A DNA stretch of 64,000 nucleotides from Melitaea cinxia (GCF_905220565.1 NC_059410.1:6906695-6970694); one strand, 5' to 3'; counted from the stretch's first letter, positions 1 through 13,340 are shown. The notes: generated by a model not told the origin, from the letters alone. Numbers and translations are program-made.

Positions 1-68
1 TAAATATAAGAAAATTGATCAATGATTGATCTAGTGATATGCTAACTTCATAAAGAAAGACAGCTTAC

Positions 69-3000
69 CTTTGTTGTACAACTTCTTGATCTCCACCAAG
101 AACTTTCTTAATCACTTGGAGTTGATTAAGTAACAGTGGAGGAAATCCTGTGATAGTTTTTATGTAAATAAGCAAATCTGATAATGTAGCGACGGCGTCA
201 CTTCTAAACGCACTACTTTTTAACGTATTTTCTTCGTCTTCAATTAATTTTGTGATAACATTTATTAAAAATGGCTGTAGTACAGTAATCAGTCTTTGTA
301 CTATGTACATGCTAATAGGTAACAGCTGTACTTCAGGTTTTAATTTCTTTGTTTTGGTGATACTTTGTGTTATTTCCTTTAGATAGTCTTGAATTCCTTG
401 AACTACTGTGTCATCTGGGACGTCGAAAGCTAAAGCTATATCAGATAAGTATACAGGATCTGCCGATATTTTAGTTAATTGTCTGTCTACAGGCTCGTTC
501 ATATCTAAATGTGTTTTGTTATACAGATCTGCTTTGGCAATACATAAATCATATTCATTTTGATTTTGATACAATTTTGGTTGTCCATAATATTTTCTTA
601 ATTTTTTACTAACTTTAGCGATCTTTGAGCAATCTTGATTGTTGTTCAAATTTATACTATCTAATTCCTTTAGAAAATTGTCCATGAAATTTTTGTTGGC
701 TGGGATCCTGAACAATTCCCCCATTAAATATTTTCCAACCCATTTACAATGAACGTCTAACAGTGGAATAATTTCCTCTTTTAAAATTGGTGTCCTTTTA
801 TTTCTTGCTTTTTCAAATATCGATGTAGAACATATTTTTATGTATCTATCGCGCCAATTGAGTAATTGGAGTAGCAGGCACACGAAGTCATCGCTCAATG
901 AAGTTATACCATATTTTATTGAATTTTCAATGTAATTGTCGACTATTCGAAGGTAGGTTTGACAATTTTTCAAAATAGGGTATTCTACAAAATCGTCACT
1001 TAATTTTCCTTCAGCAACGGCAGAACAGTAATTAAATGCGGAGAAACCGTTAGTTGGCAAGAAGTACTTTATAACGATATTTTTTAAATGCAAATAAAGT
1101 TGCAAAAATTCTGCATTCACTTTACATAGAACATCGCTATCCAATGTGTAGGTTTCTGTGAAAAATCTTTTATAGGATTCAAGTTTTTTACTGCCTTTCA
1201 CACAATCAAAAGCCGATTCATTCAACTTAGAAGTCAAGGCACGCAATTTGTTTTTGTTATTTGTTTTTACATCAAATTTTAACATATAATTGAATATATT
1301 TAATAGTTCTTGTGGACATCTTTGATAAGCGGTCAACGTGCAAAACAAGGACGTTAAAGCGTTGTCGGTAGATATATCTTCATTCGATTGGATAAGCGTT
1401 GAATATGCAATTTGTTTAGTTATTTCACATGCAGAATTAGTACACAATCCTTTAACAGTTAATGTGTGACTAACATCTTGATGGACGATGGGTTCATATT
1501 CTTCGGCTTCTAGTTCTAACTCTAAAGCTTTCAACATCGTATTTTTCATTTCCGCAAGAGACATGTTAACGGAACTAACAAAGTCACTCCCACTTCTTGG
1601 TTTTATGTAGACATCTGAAAAACTGTTTAATAAAGCAGTTTTACTCGATATACCGCGAAGAAGCTGTTGCCATGTTAAATAGGAGGCTTGGAGTAAATGT
1701 GAAACAGTGGGACGGTCCAAACCTGTTGAAAATATATATTCGATTTAATATAATAAAGAAAAAAAAACAACATAAATTAACTGAATAGTTTATAGTTTGA
1801 CAGTACCTTGGACAAATGTTGTCAACGATTCGTGACATCGTATACATATATCATGATACTGGTTGGGAAGTCCGCAAGAAGAAAGTAGAGCGACTAAATC
1901 CATGTAGTCCATTGTTTCTGACAATCCCAAGTCCCAATCTTCAGGCCTCAGTAGGAAAATTTCGACACCTCTGTTTCTCATGGCTCGCGATATTTCGCCG
2001 TACTTTGGATCCATTGTAAAGAATACTCTAAAGTTTGAATGAGGTTTAATTTCACTTAGTTCTCCTCGTTCCGGTATATTTAGAACTCCGTTTGGTTCTA
2101 ATAATCCATTTAATCTGTCTAATACGGCGGCCGATGTTAAATTTACGTTGTCTAGTAGTAACCACGATCCTTCAACCATTGTTTTTACAAGCAAAGAATC
2201 TACCCATTCAAATTTCCCACCCGCATTCACAGACAATTGATTCGATACTTTCGTTTCTAGCTTTTGTAAGTTATCTAAAACTTTGCTAATTTTTTCACAC
2301 GATATACGACATGATTTAATATATTCTAACAATTTCTTACAATGTTCATAGAGAAAGTTTAATTTTTCTTTGAATTTTTTGACTTCTTTATCTGTGAATT
2401 TTTTATCAACAAAATGAGATTGGTAAGATTTATAATGGTAGAGATTACTCAACAGTTGATCAGATCTCCATTGCTTGGTTTGTCTCGTTAACCATAAATT
2501 TCTCACTATTTGTATTGTTATAGTTTCGATTTCATCGTAAAGGTTTTCGAGACTTCTATTATAGTCTACTTGCTCAAAGCCTCCTAATAAGTCTGAAACA
2601 TCCATCGCCGAAGTGACCGGTACCACGTGAAGTTCGTTCCCAGATAGATCCGCTAAAACTTGAACAATGCTGCTTTTACCGGTAGCTGTCGGGCCAACTA
2701 GTATTGAGAGCCAATTCATTTTTATATTTTGAGCTAAAGATTTTAAAGCTGGCAATTGATTTCTAAGTATTAACAAGTTAGTTTCTAATGATCTTCTATT
2801 TTTGAACAGTTTCTCTCTATTTCTCTGTAGGCTAACATCTCCTATGATGATTTCTTCATCTTTCATATCAAACTGTGGATTACAGTAACTTCTGGGATAA
2901 ACTGGACAAAATATTTCATCATATATTTGCATCATTTTATTCTTGTCTTCTTCGGTTCTCATGCGATTTACATATAACATATCAACAAATTTTCCTGGGG

Positions 3001-6000
3001 CTATTTTCTGGCCACATTTACCGTCATTTATTAAGGCTTCACACCACCTTTGAATATCTCTCAAATTCATTTCCCATGGTCCACCCTTATGCCCCCAAGA
3101 TTGCAGTTGAGTGATTTCGTAAGCCACTCTACAGTTAAATTTAACAATTTTATGAAGAATGTCTTTAGGCAACTGATGATATTGCGATTCTACTATAAAC
3201 AAGAGATCTTCCTTTGTCAGGGTATCAATATACACTTGAGTAAACCGATTTAAAAATGAAACTGGTAATCCCCTTCTGGCACCACCTTGTTTCAAAGGAT
3301 TTTGACAGGCAAATAATTTAGTTTGTTCCTTAACTTTAAAAGTTTTTCCTAATTCTGGGATAAATATTTCACCTCTATGATCAAGGCAAGCATTAAGTCC
3401 CTCGAGAACTGGCTGTGGAGCCAAATTCAGTTCGTCTAGAAGTATCCAGTGTCCATTTTGAAGGGCGTTTAAGAAAGCTCCTTCCTTGAAAGTAAATGAT
3501 CCATCTTCGAATGGCAAATCAGTTCCAAATAAGTCTGTTATGTCCTGAAATTAAATTAAGTTTTTTTTATTGTGTCTATGCAAGCAGGGTTTTTTTGCAT
3601 ATTAATTTTATTTAGGAATTTTATCAATTGCTAAATAAATAAATAAAATAAAATGAAAAATTATTTTATTTGAATAATAATTTATTATATTATTATTATT
3701 TGAATAAAGTTTATGGCCATATAATCCAATTCACTAAAAAATATTTACTTAAAAAGTTTTCTTTAAAAATATATGGGTAAACTTACTGTTTGATCACTTA
3801 GGTTGATACGAATAACTTTATGTCCAGATGCTTTAGCTAAAGCTGTAACCAGACTAGTTTTTCCGACTCCTGGATTCCCTTCCAAAAGAATAGCCTTATT
3901 TAATTGCAAGCCTCGTAATAAACGCAGAGCGTTAGATCCAGTGGTTGGGGCAGTAAATGTAAATGGTTGCCTATCGTCTACGTTTTTATGAGGCCCACAT
4001 TCGATGAAAAATGGTTTTATGCCGAACTTAGAATCATTTTCTTCAGCTTTAAGCATTAACTTCTTGTTACTTAATACATCTCTTAAAGTGTCCAAATTTT
4101 CATTACCGAAAGTTTTAATTTGATTAAGTAAGAACTCTATAGCATTTTTCCGTAAAAGAGTTAACGTTTCTGAATCGATATGGCCAGTTAATGTTGTGCC
4201 AAAGCAATCTAAAAACGTCATACAAGCGCCGTGGACGTATGCTTCACACACGTCTAATAGACCTTTAGTTACTGTTACATTAATAAATTGAACCCATGAC
4301 AGTAAGTCGCGTATACTGAATGGGAATTTGTTTGTTACTTCTGAACTCTTTAACCACTCTGTAAAGTCCAAAATGCAACTGCCTATACCTGAACTGCAAT
4401 CTTCTTGGTTTCCTAATGCAACACCTTTACCAACACTTTTTTCGAGTACTTTTAGTAAATCTTCTCTAGAGCTTACATGATCACACCATATTTCTGTAAA
4501 CCGATTACGTAGAGCTGGCGACAGCTCTTTTTTACCAAAATCGCCTCCTGGATTCATAGTACCAATGAAATGAAAATTGTCAGTCGCAGATATTATCACG
4601 ATATCTGAACTGTCTTCCATACCTCGTTCTGAAAGAACGAGTTGTCTTTCTGGTTCAAGAAGAGAATTAAGTCTTTCCAAAACACTATCATCAGCTAAAG
4701 ATATTTCATCGGCCAAAAACAAATGGCCATTTTCCATAGCTTTTATTAAAGGTCCGTCTACCCATTCAAATAATCTACCATCATTTTTATATTGCCGTAC
4801 TGGACGCAGTCCGCCCAGAAAATCAGAACTTTCTGTATGCATGTGACAATTTACAGAAAGTAGTTGTCTCTGACTTAGTGCTGCCAAAACTTGACAAATC
4901 GTAGTTTTGCCACACCCTGTTTCTCCAACTAATAACACTGGTTCGTTATAAATAAAAGCTTTTGCTATCAAAACCGCTAATCTTCTCATATTAAACGTCC
5001 ACACAATATGTGAAAATTCAGCAAGTTGATTATTAAGAAGCATTTCTAAAATAGGTTTAGTTACAGGAGAAGTAGATGGATGTAGACTAAAAAGATTATC
5101 CGGATTTACTTTCCTCTTTATATGTTTCTCAATAACTTCTTCAATGATGTTTCTTTCATCTGTCTGACGTACTTTACCAGCCAGAATAAGATAACCCTCA
5201 TCGGCTATATGTTGGTCCCAATCATAAAACTTTTCTGTTGTTAATGCATCTTTCGAAGCGTGTTTATATCTCTGACCCCACCTAAATAAATCTCTTAACG
5301 TTATAAAACCATCTTTGCCTTGAACAGCAGCAGAACCCCGTCTTCTAACCTGTAACTCTGCCATCACTTGAATCATCTTTTTACTGTATGTCGGAGGAAT
5401 ATGACATCTTTGATGCAAAATAGTTTCTAATTCTTTTCTTGGTATTTCGTCAAAATGAAGCTCAACAAAACGATTTCTAAAAGCTCTAGACAACATTTTT
5501 CTACCACCATACAAACCGGGAGGATTCTGTGTTGCGAAAAGCATAAAGTTAGGATCAGCTCTGACAACTTGCTGCGTTTCAGGAATGAATAATTCACGGT
5601 TATCATCTAGAACACGATTTAGCGCTTCTAACACATCACTTGGGGCTAAATTTAATTCATCGAGAATTATCCAATATCCTTTCCTCATTGCTTCAACTAG
5701 AACACCTTCCTTAAAAACTAAATTGCCACTAGAATCTGTTGCATATGAACCTATGTACTCTTGTAGATCTGTGTGCTCATGATTATTTATCCTGACACAG
5801 TAGTTGCCCGAAGCTTTGGCAATGTAAGTGATAAGGGATGTCTTTCCAACAGAAGTATCACCTTGAAGTAAAATAGGCAACCTGCCCAAAGATATGATGC
5901 GGGCAATATCCCGTAGATTCTTGCGTACAGTGGGGGTCAGTATATAGCCGTCAGGAACATTTATTTCTAGTTTTCCTTGAGGAATCCAATGCCCTTCAAA

Positions 6001-9000
6001 GAGTAAGTAGTTTTGACCTTCTACCCTTGGTTCTGGAATCGATTGCTTGAGCACTGAATTTACATTCTTCTTTCCTATAACAGCCCTAAAAGTAATATTT
6101 AAAATTTAAAAATGCTGTTCTTATAATAACTTATTACTGTGTATATTCTCGTACTTTGCGTAGTCAGAAACTTATTATTACAATACTTACTTGGCAATCA
6201 TAGCCTCGACTTTTGGATGAGATGATCTATCTAATTGTGTAAGAAATGAAAGACAAAAGGCCTCATAAAGAGACCTAGCTATTGTGCCACACTTAGCTTT
6301 AGCTGCAGCCGAAAGAGCTCTACAAAGCGTTCTCAAAGAATAATGCGGTGCGTTACCTGCAAAAAGTAAAAAGAAATAATTAAAAATCTACAGCAAGTAA
6401 AGCGAATTACGAAATGACTTATAAATTAAAAAATCTTAGAATTTAAACATAAGGGAGTTAAGGGCGTGATATTATAACAAGGAAATAAAAGCTACAAAAA
6501 AAAAATAGCTTTTAATTAAGTTTGAACTTTGTGTCCCTTTATAAAGAATAACTTAAGGACACACAGCTTCTGTCAAGCAATATAATAAAAGCTTAGATTA
6601 TCGAAACGTATTATATCTATACCTGCTCCATCGACTAGATTCAGTTTGGCTTCTTTTTTTATAGAGGCATAAAAATTATAAATTGCTTCTAAAATTACTC
6701 CACTTAAATTCATGTGATACAAGTAATCACCTATAAGCAACATTAAGTCATTTCTTTCAGTAAGTTCATCAATGAAAAATTCTGTAAATCTGTTTCGCAA
6801 GCCTACTGGAAGGTCTTTTTTTCCAACATCTGTAGCCGGGTTCATACACGCAAACAGTGTGAAATCAGGATGCCTTTTAATAGGAACTTTGTCACCTTTC
6901 TCAAGTAATTCTATACTCTCATTTTTATCTTCCAATAACCCAGCAAGGCATTCCAATATTTCTGCTGATGCTAAATTTATTTCATCGAGCAACACCCAAT
7001 AACCGTGTTGCATAGCTTTTACGAGAGAGCCTTCGATAAACGCAAATGTCAATCTCGTGGCGGCCTTTACTTGTTGCTCCAATTTCATTAGTTTATGTCC
7101 AAAAGCTAACCAAACTTTTAACTTATCTTCTTTTTTCTCATTTGTCAAACGGATCACTGCTGCTTTATGGCTTTGTTTCATTAAAGTTAACAATGCAGTC
7201 CAATTTTCCGTATCATAACATGTCTCTATATGATTTAGAAACTTTCTATTCTTTTCTACATTATAAAAACCTTTGAACATATCTACGAATTCCGTTTTTA
7301 TCGGCCGTATAACATACTTGAGATCTACAGGTTTGTAGCCTCCAAGTAAGTCAGCTGAGTCTGACTGTTGGTTCATATTTATAACCACAAGTTTATGACC
7401 TGTTTGTCTAGCCAAGTATTGTATTGATGACGTTTTACCAGTACCAGTTTCTCCTACTAGAAGAACTGGCTCGTTTGATGTTACACAACACGCGATTTTT
7501 TCTAGTAAGCAGGCAGATTGGCGCGTAAACGAAAATACAACTTCTTTATTATTAAAATCAATCTGGTCCAAACGTTTTTCAACTCGAGGAACTTTAGATC
7601 TTCCTACTTCTAATGAATTAGGATGTAGTGATACATTTGGTTTATAATGTTTGCAGTAAAATTCTGACTTCGTTTCAACAATGCCCAAACATGTTCCGAC
7701 TTTCTTTGACAATGCTAATCTATGTTCTGGTGAAGATATTGAACAAGTGAAAATATCTAAAGCGTCTTGAAGTACTTTAAGAGCAGAATCGGGACTTGAA
7801 ACATTGAAACCTACAACCGATCTAGCACACCATTTCATTAGATCTCTTGTAGATATCAGTCTTGAACCTCTCATTACAACTACATTTGTTTCTTTTTCAC
7901 TGGTATCGGTGGCTTGTAAAGAAGCGTCATGGCTGCCTACCGAAAACATTAAAAATACTTCTATCATCCTTGAACAAATCGTTGTAAGACTGGGATACTT
8001 GATTTGTATAATTTCAGCTAATTCTGATTGAGATAACGGTTCAACATTTATTTGAGTCAAATGCTTTTGCAGGAGTGTACTCGAATTAGACATTTTCTTT
8101 TGAAATCCGTAATTCGTGACTATAGTCCTGAAATAATAAAAAAAAAAGTAAATAAGGAATGTTATCAACAGATAATTTTATTTTTCGTTATTGTAGGCGT
8201 ATATATACATACCTCTGCGTGACAAATAATTGAAAACCTGGTGTTACTGGTAAAGCATCTCTATAGCCAGGTACACAAAGAGTGTTTCTTTCTAACAAGG
8301 AACTTAATGTGGAAGCTACATCCAAAGCTGCACAGTCAATGTCCTCCAATAACAGCCAGTGCCCATTTTGTACTGCCTAAAATAAAATATATAAAAAATG
8401 AGCCAATGACTGTTTTAAATAATAAGCACATGTACTAAATTAACTTTTTCTTATTCCAAAAATAAATAATAAAAATCTTTATTTTTCGTATTCTCGAAGT
8501 TATAAGACGCATCTTTTTGCATAAACTCACATAATGGGTGTTTATTAAGGCCATATTAAAATGTATATTAGTTACTCATCTATATGGTAAAGGATCCAAA
8601 CCTAAGTCGATCTTCACCGAGATGATAATAGAATGAAACATACTTTATAATAAATTTAGTATATTTGATATTATATATTAAAAATGTGTTGCCTAACAAA
8701 TTCCTGACTATTATTAATTATTTAAAAAAAAATGAACATTGACACATCAAGATACACATAAATAAAAGTTATTATTTAAATGTAATATTAAAAAGGTTTT
8801 TCTAAAATTCATCTTCTAAATTGGAAGTTCGGCTCATTCTTTTTTTTTTTAATTTCAAATTAACATTCACGGGCTCAAAATGCCCAATGCCTTTTGTTAC
8901 ACATGCATTATAATACCACAGGTGATTTATCATTACAACTGCAAATCGAAAGTCCCGTGACTGCCTAGTAAGCCTGGTCTGACACTGACGGTTTTTTATG

Positions 9001-12000
9001 TTAATTGTTTCAAATGTACACATACATTACATACTTACACATATGCACTTATAAAGTAGTGCGGCTCATTTGAAATAGTCTGTTGGAAAATAGTTCTGAC
9101 AGTTAAATATTTGCACAACCATTCTCTATGAATTCTAATACAGAAATTGATTAAACTGTAATGGCTCAACAGGATAACATTTTAGACTTGGTTATGATAA
9201 CATCTATATACAATATACAATCAGAAATAAAGATACTTAAAATGTTCTGAATTTACCTCAGTAAGTACTCCTGGTGCCCATACAAATTCACCGGGAACAT
9301 CAGTACATTGATGAGAGCCTAGCAACATCCGAGAGTCAGTTTGATCACCGAGCTGGACTTTTTTAAATGCTACTCCTTTACGACCGGTTATAGCTGCCAA
9401 ATGTTCTACTAGAGAAGTTTTGCCTGAACCAACTGGGCCCATTAATGAAAGAGCTTTGCCTGTAAAAAAAATTAAATGTGAATTTTTATTTAATAAACTA
9501 GCTGTGCCCCGTGGTTTCACTCGCGTTATTTTCAGGTAAAAACTTATTAAAATATTATACAGCATAGTCTTCCTCAGAAAGTGGACCTCCCAAAACAAAA
9601 AGAATTTTTCAATTCAAACCAGTTGTTCCTGAGATTAAGGAATTGAAACAAACAAATAAAGAAACATACAGACTCTTCAGTTTTATACTATTAGTATAGG
9701 TGTGTGACATAATCATGACTTCACATCACTACCAAATTTTCAAAGTTAAAATTAACTAGATAACCCACATAAAAACAAAAAAGTAGTAACCAGAAGCAGA
9801 CAAGTCATAGCCGAAAATGGCAAGGTCTGTATTTACACATATAACAAACTATATCCATAGATAACAACTATATATACATATATAAAATGATGTACTGGTA
9901 AAACATTTAAGTATTAAAAAAAATTACACACCTGACGCCACAGCTAAAGCCAAACTCCTCAAATTTTTTAAAGTTGACTTAACAGGGACTAAGTGATGAG
10001 ATTGAACATAATTCTTATCATATATTGGTAACAATATGCCATCAATATTGACGACATTGGTTGAATTTACATTAAGGGCATTTAAATTCCCATCTATTAT
10101 ATATGTTTCTTTTACAAGAGGTATATTTTTTATTTCATCCTGTTCGGTAAGGATTAAATTTTTTGCTAATGTTTTTGATTGTGCCTCTGTCATGTTTGTT
10201 ATAATGACCATACATTCTTTCACCATCCTGAAATAATTGTAGTTTTACTATAAAAGGCCACTTTCTATATAAATATATATTATAATAAATATTAAGTATA
10301 AGTATCGTATTATTTGTATCTACGTGTGTATACATTATTATGTATGTGTGCATTTATATATGGTATAATTATGTATTTATTATATATTATATGTTTATTC
10401 TCAATATGTTTAGATTGTACATGCTCATTTTACGACTGTTTTATAAGTTTCCTGTGGCAGGACTACTGGAAGAGAATCCATCATGGGATAAGTAGTGCCT
10501 TTGTACCAGCATTGTTTATAAGAGCTATTTCCTTTTGCTATCCTAGTGAACATAAATTGTTAAATAAATAAATAAATATAAATGATTAGCTGAAATATGA
10601 TTATATAAGGTATTCGCATCCTAATTACGATTCTTCAAATGGAGGGTTCTGTAGGTGTAATAGATCAAGTTCCATATGAAAAAAAATAGTCCTAATACAT
10701 TTTTAAATTTGACTTTCTTTAAATAAACAAGCTGCTTTGATAGACCTTCCCGCATGATACCTTTCGTGAGCAAATAAATAATAACGGCTACAATTTATAA
10801 TGAAAAATATTCTACAAGAAAAAGAGTTCGTTTCTAGATGCAATTTTTTTGTTGGATGATACTTCTAGTATTAAATTTCACGTTATCGATATTTTTAAAG
10901 CCAAAAAAAATAATATTGGACGGTTATGCAGCAGTATGTTGCCAGAGTAGCTCGTATTTTAAGACAGAGTAAAATTTAAGAAAGGGTAGTTAAGAATCTA
11001 ACGAGATTTAGTTTTTATATGAAACGTAATCTATAACACCAACAGGACCCATTGAAGAAACGTACTTATGAGTCAAACATCCTGTTTATTCATGCACAAG
11101 TAACTTCCGAAGAATTACACCAAATTAGATAAAAAAATTCTTGTAGTTGTTATTGTCACAATAAGGTTAAATAAAAGAAAATAAAAACAACTATATATTC
11201 AGTAATAAAATAAATTCATGTTCATAGTTTGACAGGTAAATGTAAAATATACAAATGACTTGAAGAAATCTGAAATTCCCAGTATCAAGATCCCAGATTT
11301 GTAACATAATAATATAAAAAAATATATATTTACCATCGTATTTCAGCATTGTCATGATTACTAAAATTGACAAGAAACTTTGTCCAGTCCCATTTCATTG
11401 ACAGCTCATTGGGCAATTTACTGAGTAGTGTATAAGAACATGATACTATGTGATAGTCTGTTATTTTCTGCCGATAGTCCAGCAGTCTTCGTTTTTTGGG
11501 CGCTACATTGTAAGAATCTTCATGATGTATAAACACTTCATATGGAGGTATAGCGTTGATCTCAAAGTATTTTAAGGCATACCTAAAATGAAATTTATAA
11601 CTTATCGACAAGGTTTTGAATAAAAATTTTGTAGCATAATATTGACTTGATAACAAAATACGAGATAACAAAAATAAAATTACTTGATTCTAGTATTATA
11701 TGCAAAATTTGTTGTCTAGAAAAGCAAATTATTAGTAAGCCGCCAATTGTACTGAACAATCTAAAACTACCTTACACTATGTTTAATATGTTGTGGTTGT
11801 GATGTATACTAACATTAAACATTAACATTGAGATGTGATTATATGTATGTATGTATGTATGTAATTTCTTTAAGCATTTTAAAATAATTTAATATTAATT
11901 AACTAATATAAACACATAACTGTATGTTTAATTGTTATTAGATACAAGTTTATTAAGCTTACACATAGTTTTTTTTTGCTTGTTTTTTAAAATTCAAATA

Positions 12001-12576
12001 CAGTACTGTGTGTTTGGGTACAGACATGCTTAAATTTTTTTTTACCATTTCATTATACATTAATAAATTTCTTTCATTACTTACTGTAAAATGTCAGGGT
12101 GGTCACTTAGGAGAGCCAAAATTATGGAAAATTCCAAATGATGAGTTTTTTCTAAATCCGTACACTGATCGTAGTTAGTACTTGAAAACACAGGTTTTAA
12201 TTGAATCTTACGGGTAACCAGAGCCAAGAGTATGTTTGAGAGGTACTTCTTGAATAAATGTGCATCTTCAAAATTTAGAATGAACTCCGACAATTCATCT
12301 ATCACCACGTCGACTTGGGTTATATCATTTTTTATCAACTCCTAAAAAAATAAAAATAGAATTATAACTTATTATTTGCTCTTCACTTAAGTCTTTCTAC
12401 AACATCAAATGAAAAATAAATAATATTATTAATAAAAAGTAATAATATTGTGTAAACAAAATATATAATATAACACAATATTTACTAACCACAACATGTT
12501 GACAGGTTTTTTTTAGGTCCGAATTTTTGGCTTCTAACTCAATATTCTTGAGAGACATTAAAATTTTATCACTCAT
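69..12576 (-). CDS. MDN1: Midasin (MDN1/Rea1), 5' half, 11 exons; runs off the left edge
   Basis: Dynein-like AAA+ ATPase that strips assembly factors (Ytm1, Rsa4) from pre-60S ribosomes in the nucleolus and nucleoplasm. Exons, minus strand: 12576-12490, 12341-12085, 11582-11334, 10227-9932, 9459-9257, 8376-8213, 8127-6623, 6356-6191, 6085-3787, 3544-1807, 1722-69. All have AG acceptors and GT donors and phases that join without a break, giving about 2,872 codons. Six Walker A loops occur in order: GPVGSGKTS (about residue 302), GETGTGKTS (645), GDTSVGKTS (1050), GETGCGKTT (1365), GNPGVGKTS (1725), GPTATGKSS (2030). The family protein is about 5,000-5,600 residues, so linker, D/E-rich region and MIDAS domain lie beyond base 1. 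The ATG at 12576 is the first in frame and gives MSDKILMSLKNIELEAK. The TAA at 67-65 is intronic: AAAG/GTAAGC at 69/68 is a splice donor. Seen: frames, motifs, splice sites. Known: the function. Confidence 0.93.
1807..3544 (-). CDS. MDN1: MDN1 exon 10: end of AAA5 and all of AAA6
   Basis: Opens with DITDLFGTDLP, the loop just after AAA5 Walker A, then the AAA5 Walker B ILLDELNLAP. AAA6 follows, with Walker A GPTATGKSS and a Walker-B-like LLLDNVNLTSA in which the usual catalytic Glu is Asn, so AAA6 probably binds rather than hydrolyses ATP. Acceptor AG at 3546-3545; donor CAAG/GTACTG after 1807. Confidence 0.9.
3787..6085 (-). CDS. MDN1: MDN1 exon 9: AAA3, AAA4 and start of AAA5
   Basis: A 2.3-kb exon coding three nucleotide sites: AAA3 (GDTSVGKTS with IILDELNLA), AAA4 (GETGCGKTT with LFLADEISLA) and the AAA5 Walker A (GNPGVGKTS). 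Sensor-1 stretches such as LFATQNPPG and FIGTMNPGG are legible. The exon ends LSDQT at donor ACA/GTAAGT, joining in frame to DITDLFG of the next exon, which is a diagnostic midasin segment. Confidence 0.92.
6623..8127 (-). CDS. MDN1: MDN1 exon 7: AAA2
   Basis: Codes the C-terminal part of AAA1 (TIVTNYGFQKK) and the whole AAA2 module: Walker A GETGTGKTS, SADLLGGYKPVD, Walker B VLLDEINLA, sensor LFACMNPATDVGKK. It ends GAT GGA GCA G/GTATAG, continuing as NAPHYSLRTLCRAL in the short exon 6356-6191. Confidence 0.92.
8213..9459 (-). CDS. MDN1: MDN1 exons 5 and 6: AAA1
   Basis: Exon 9459-9257 carries AAA1 Walker A (GPVGSGKTSLVEHLA) and the following LGDQTDSRMLLGSH. Exon 8376-8213 carries Walker B (WLLLEDIDCA) and the sensor-1 stretch FQLFVTQR. 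The intron between them (9256-8377) is AT-rich and I see no gene in it. Confidence 0.88.
9487..9560 (-). repeat. Tail of a dispersed lepidopteran repeat (RTE/SINE-type)
   Basis: CTAGCTGTGCCCCGTGGTTT is the reverse complement of the same tail at about 43490-43515 in this window (ACCGCGGGGCACAGCTAG). A degenerate fragment inside an MDN1 intron. Confidence 0.5.
9932..12576 (-). CDS. MDN1: MDN1 exons 1-4: N-terminal domain
   Basis: Four short exons (12576-12490, 12341-12085, 11582-11334, 10227-9932) give an N-terminal alpha-helical region of about 296 residues before AAA1, with no recognisable motif. Phases close as VV/ELIKND, DILQ/YALKY, EIRW/MVKEC and VASG/KALSL. Midasin has a weakly conserved N-terminal domain here, so this part rests on splice logic more than on sequence recognition. 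Confidence 0.8.
10228..11333. other. MDN1 intron 3 with a LINE/CR1-like 3' tail
   Basis: AT-rich intron. At about 10424-10585 it has a segment reading GGCAGGACTACTGGAAGAGA and ending in (AAAT)n, like the 3' ends of lepidopteran non-LTR elements. No other gene or structure seen. Confidence 0.45.
11840..11862. repeat. (TATG)n microsatellite
   Basis: About five tandem copies of GTAT/TATG in MDN1 intron 2. Confidence 0.8.
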
Positions 12577-12746
12577 TTTCGTGACCTCTCAAGACAGGTC
12601 CAATATACAAATAATTACTTTAACAGTAAAGGTATTAATAATGAAAACATTGTCGCCGGTAAAATAGCGTGCCCTTCACGTGGGGATAATTTACAAATAA
12701 GTGACATTGACGTTATAACGTCATTTTTGACAGCGTATAAAGTTAC
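12577..12746 (-). promoter_or_regulatory. MDN1 proximal promoter with E-box and CRE-like palindrome
   Basis: Only about 170 bases separate the MDN1 start codon from transposon sequence. They hold a CACGTG E-box at 12677-12682 and a perfect 16-bp palindrome TGACGTTATAACGTCA at 12708-12723, made of two TGACGT half-sites. CACGTG is the Myc/Max site in ribosome-biogenesis promoters, and TGACGT is an ATF/CREB half-site. Binding is inferred; only the sequence is seen. Confidence 0.4.
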
Positions 12747-13340
12747 ATCTAGAAATGGATGGATAATGCACCATATCATTGCCAAACCATTGCACTCAAA
12801 TAAAAAAAATAAAGCACCCACAATGAGCAACTTAAAAGCAGAAATGGCTTTCAAATAATAGTATTCCATTTGAAGATTACTGGATAAAACCACAGTTGTA
12901 CGAATTAATAAAAAACACAAAGAGAACCAGTTTATGAATTCGACTATTTATTAAATCAACATGGGCATGATGATGGGTCGTGCGCTTACCTCCTTATCAT
13001 TTTGATTTGAATCCCATCGAAAAAATATGGGCTACAGTCAATAGACGTGTTGCAGAAAAAAATGTAAGTCAAGCTACAAGTGAAATATCCTCAATAACTG
13101 AAGCAGCGTTTAGTATTATAACTACGGAGGAATGGATCAATCTGTGTCAACACGCGGAAAAAATGGAAGACCAATATTTCGAATCTGAAAGGCTTTTGGA
13201 TATAGAATTGGACTATAATTGATCCTTCAAGTGACGATGGAAGCTCAGACTCTTCGGACGATGAAATAAGTGAAGATTCAGAAAATGATACAATGGAAGG
13301 CATTCAACCACTTGAGGACCACACTTATGCAAAATTTAAA
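12747..13340 (+). pseudogene. Dead DDE_3 (IS630/Tc1-like) transposase, C-terminal half
   Basis: The plus strand shows, with stops and frameshifts, MDNAPYHCQTIAL (second-Asp region) at about 12754, then FEDYWIKPQLYELIK, then an open stretch 12980-13222 beginning RLPPYHFDLNPIEKIWATV. This is the third-acidic-residue (NPIE) signature of the DDE_3 superfamily in Tc1/mariner/IS630 transposases. An acidic Ser/Asp/Glu-rich tail follows (about 13225-13300). The N-terminal DNA-binding half is missing and at least three stops or frame changes interrupt the rest. It lies directly upstream of the MDN1 promoter in opposite orientation. No terminal inverted repeats could be paired. Confidence 0.7.

Noticed and set aside
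65..67. TAA at the end of the open frame 65-1720 taken as the midasin stop codon
   Set aside because: It lies inside a consensus donor (AAAG/GTAAGC), and midasin should continue for another 2,000 or more residues.
12980..13222. Domesticated DDE_3 host gene
   Set aside because: Only a C-terminal fragment is open; the upstream part has several stops and no usable start.
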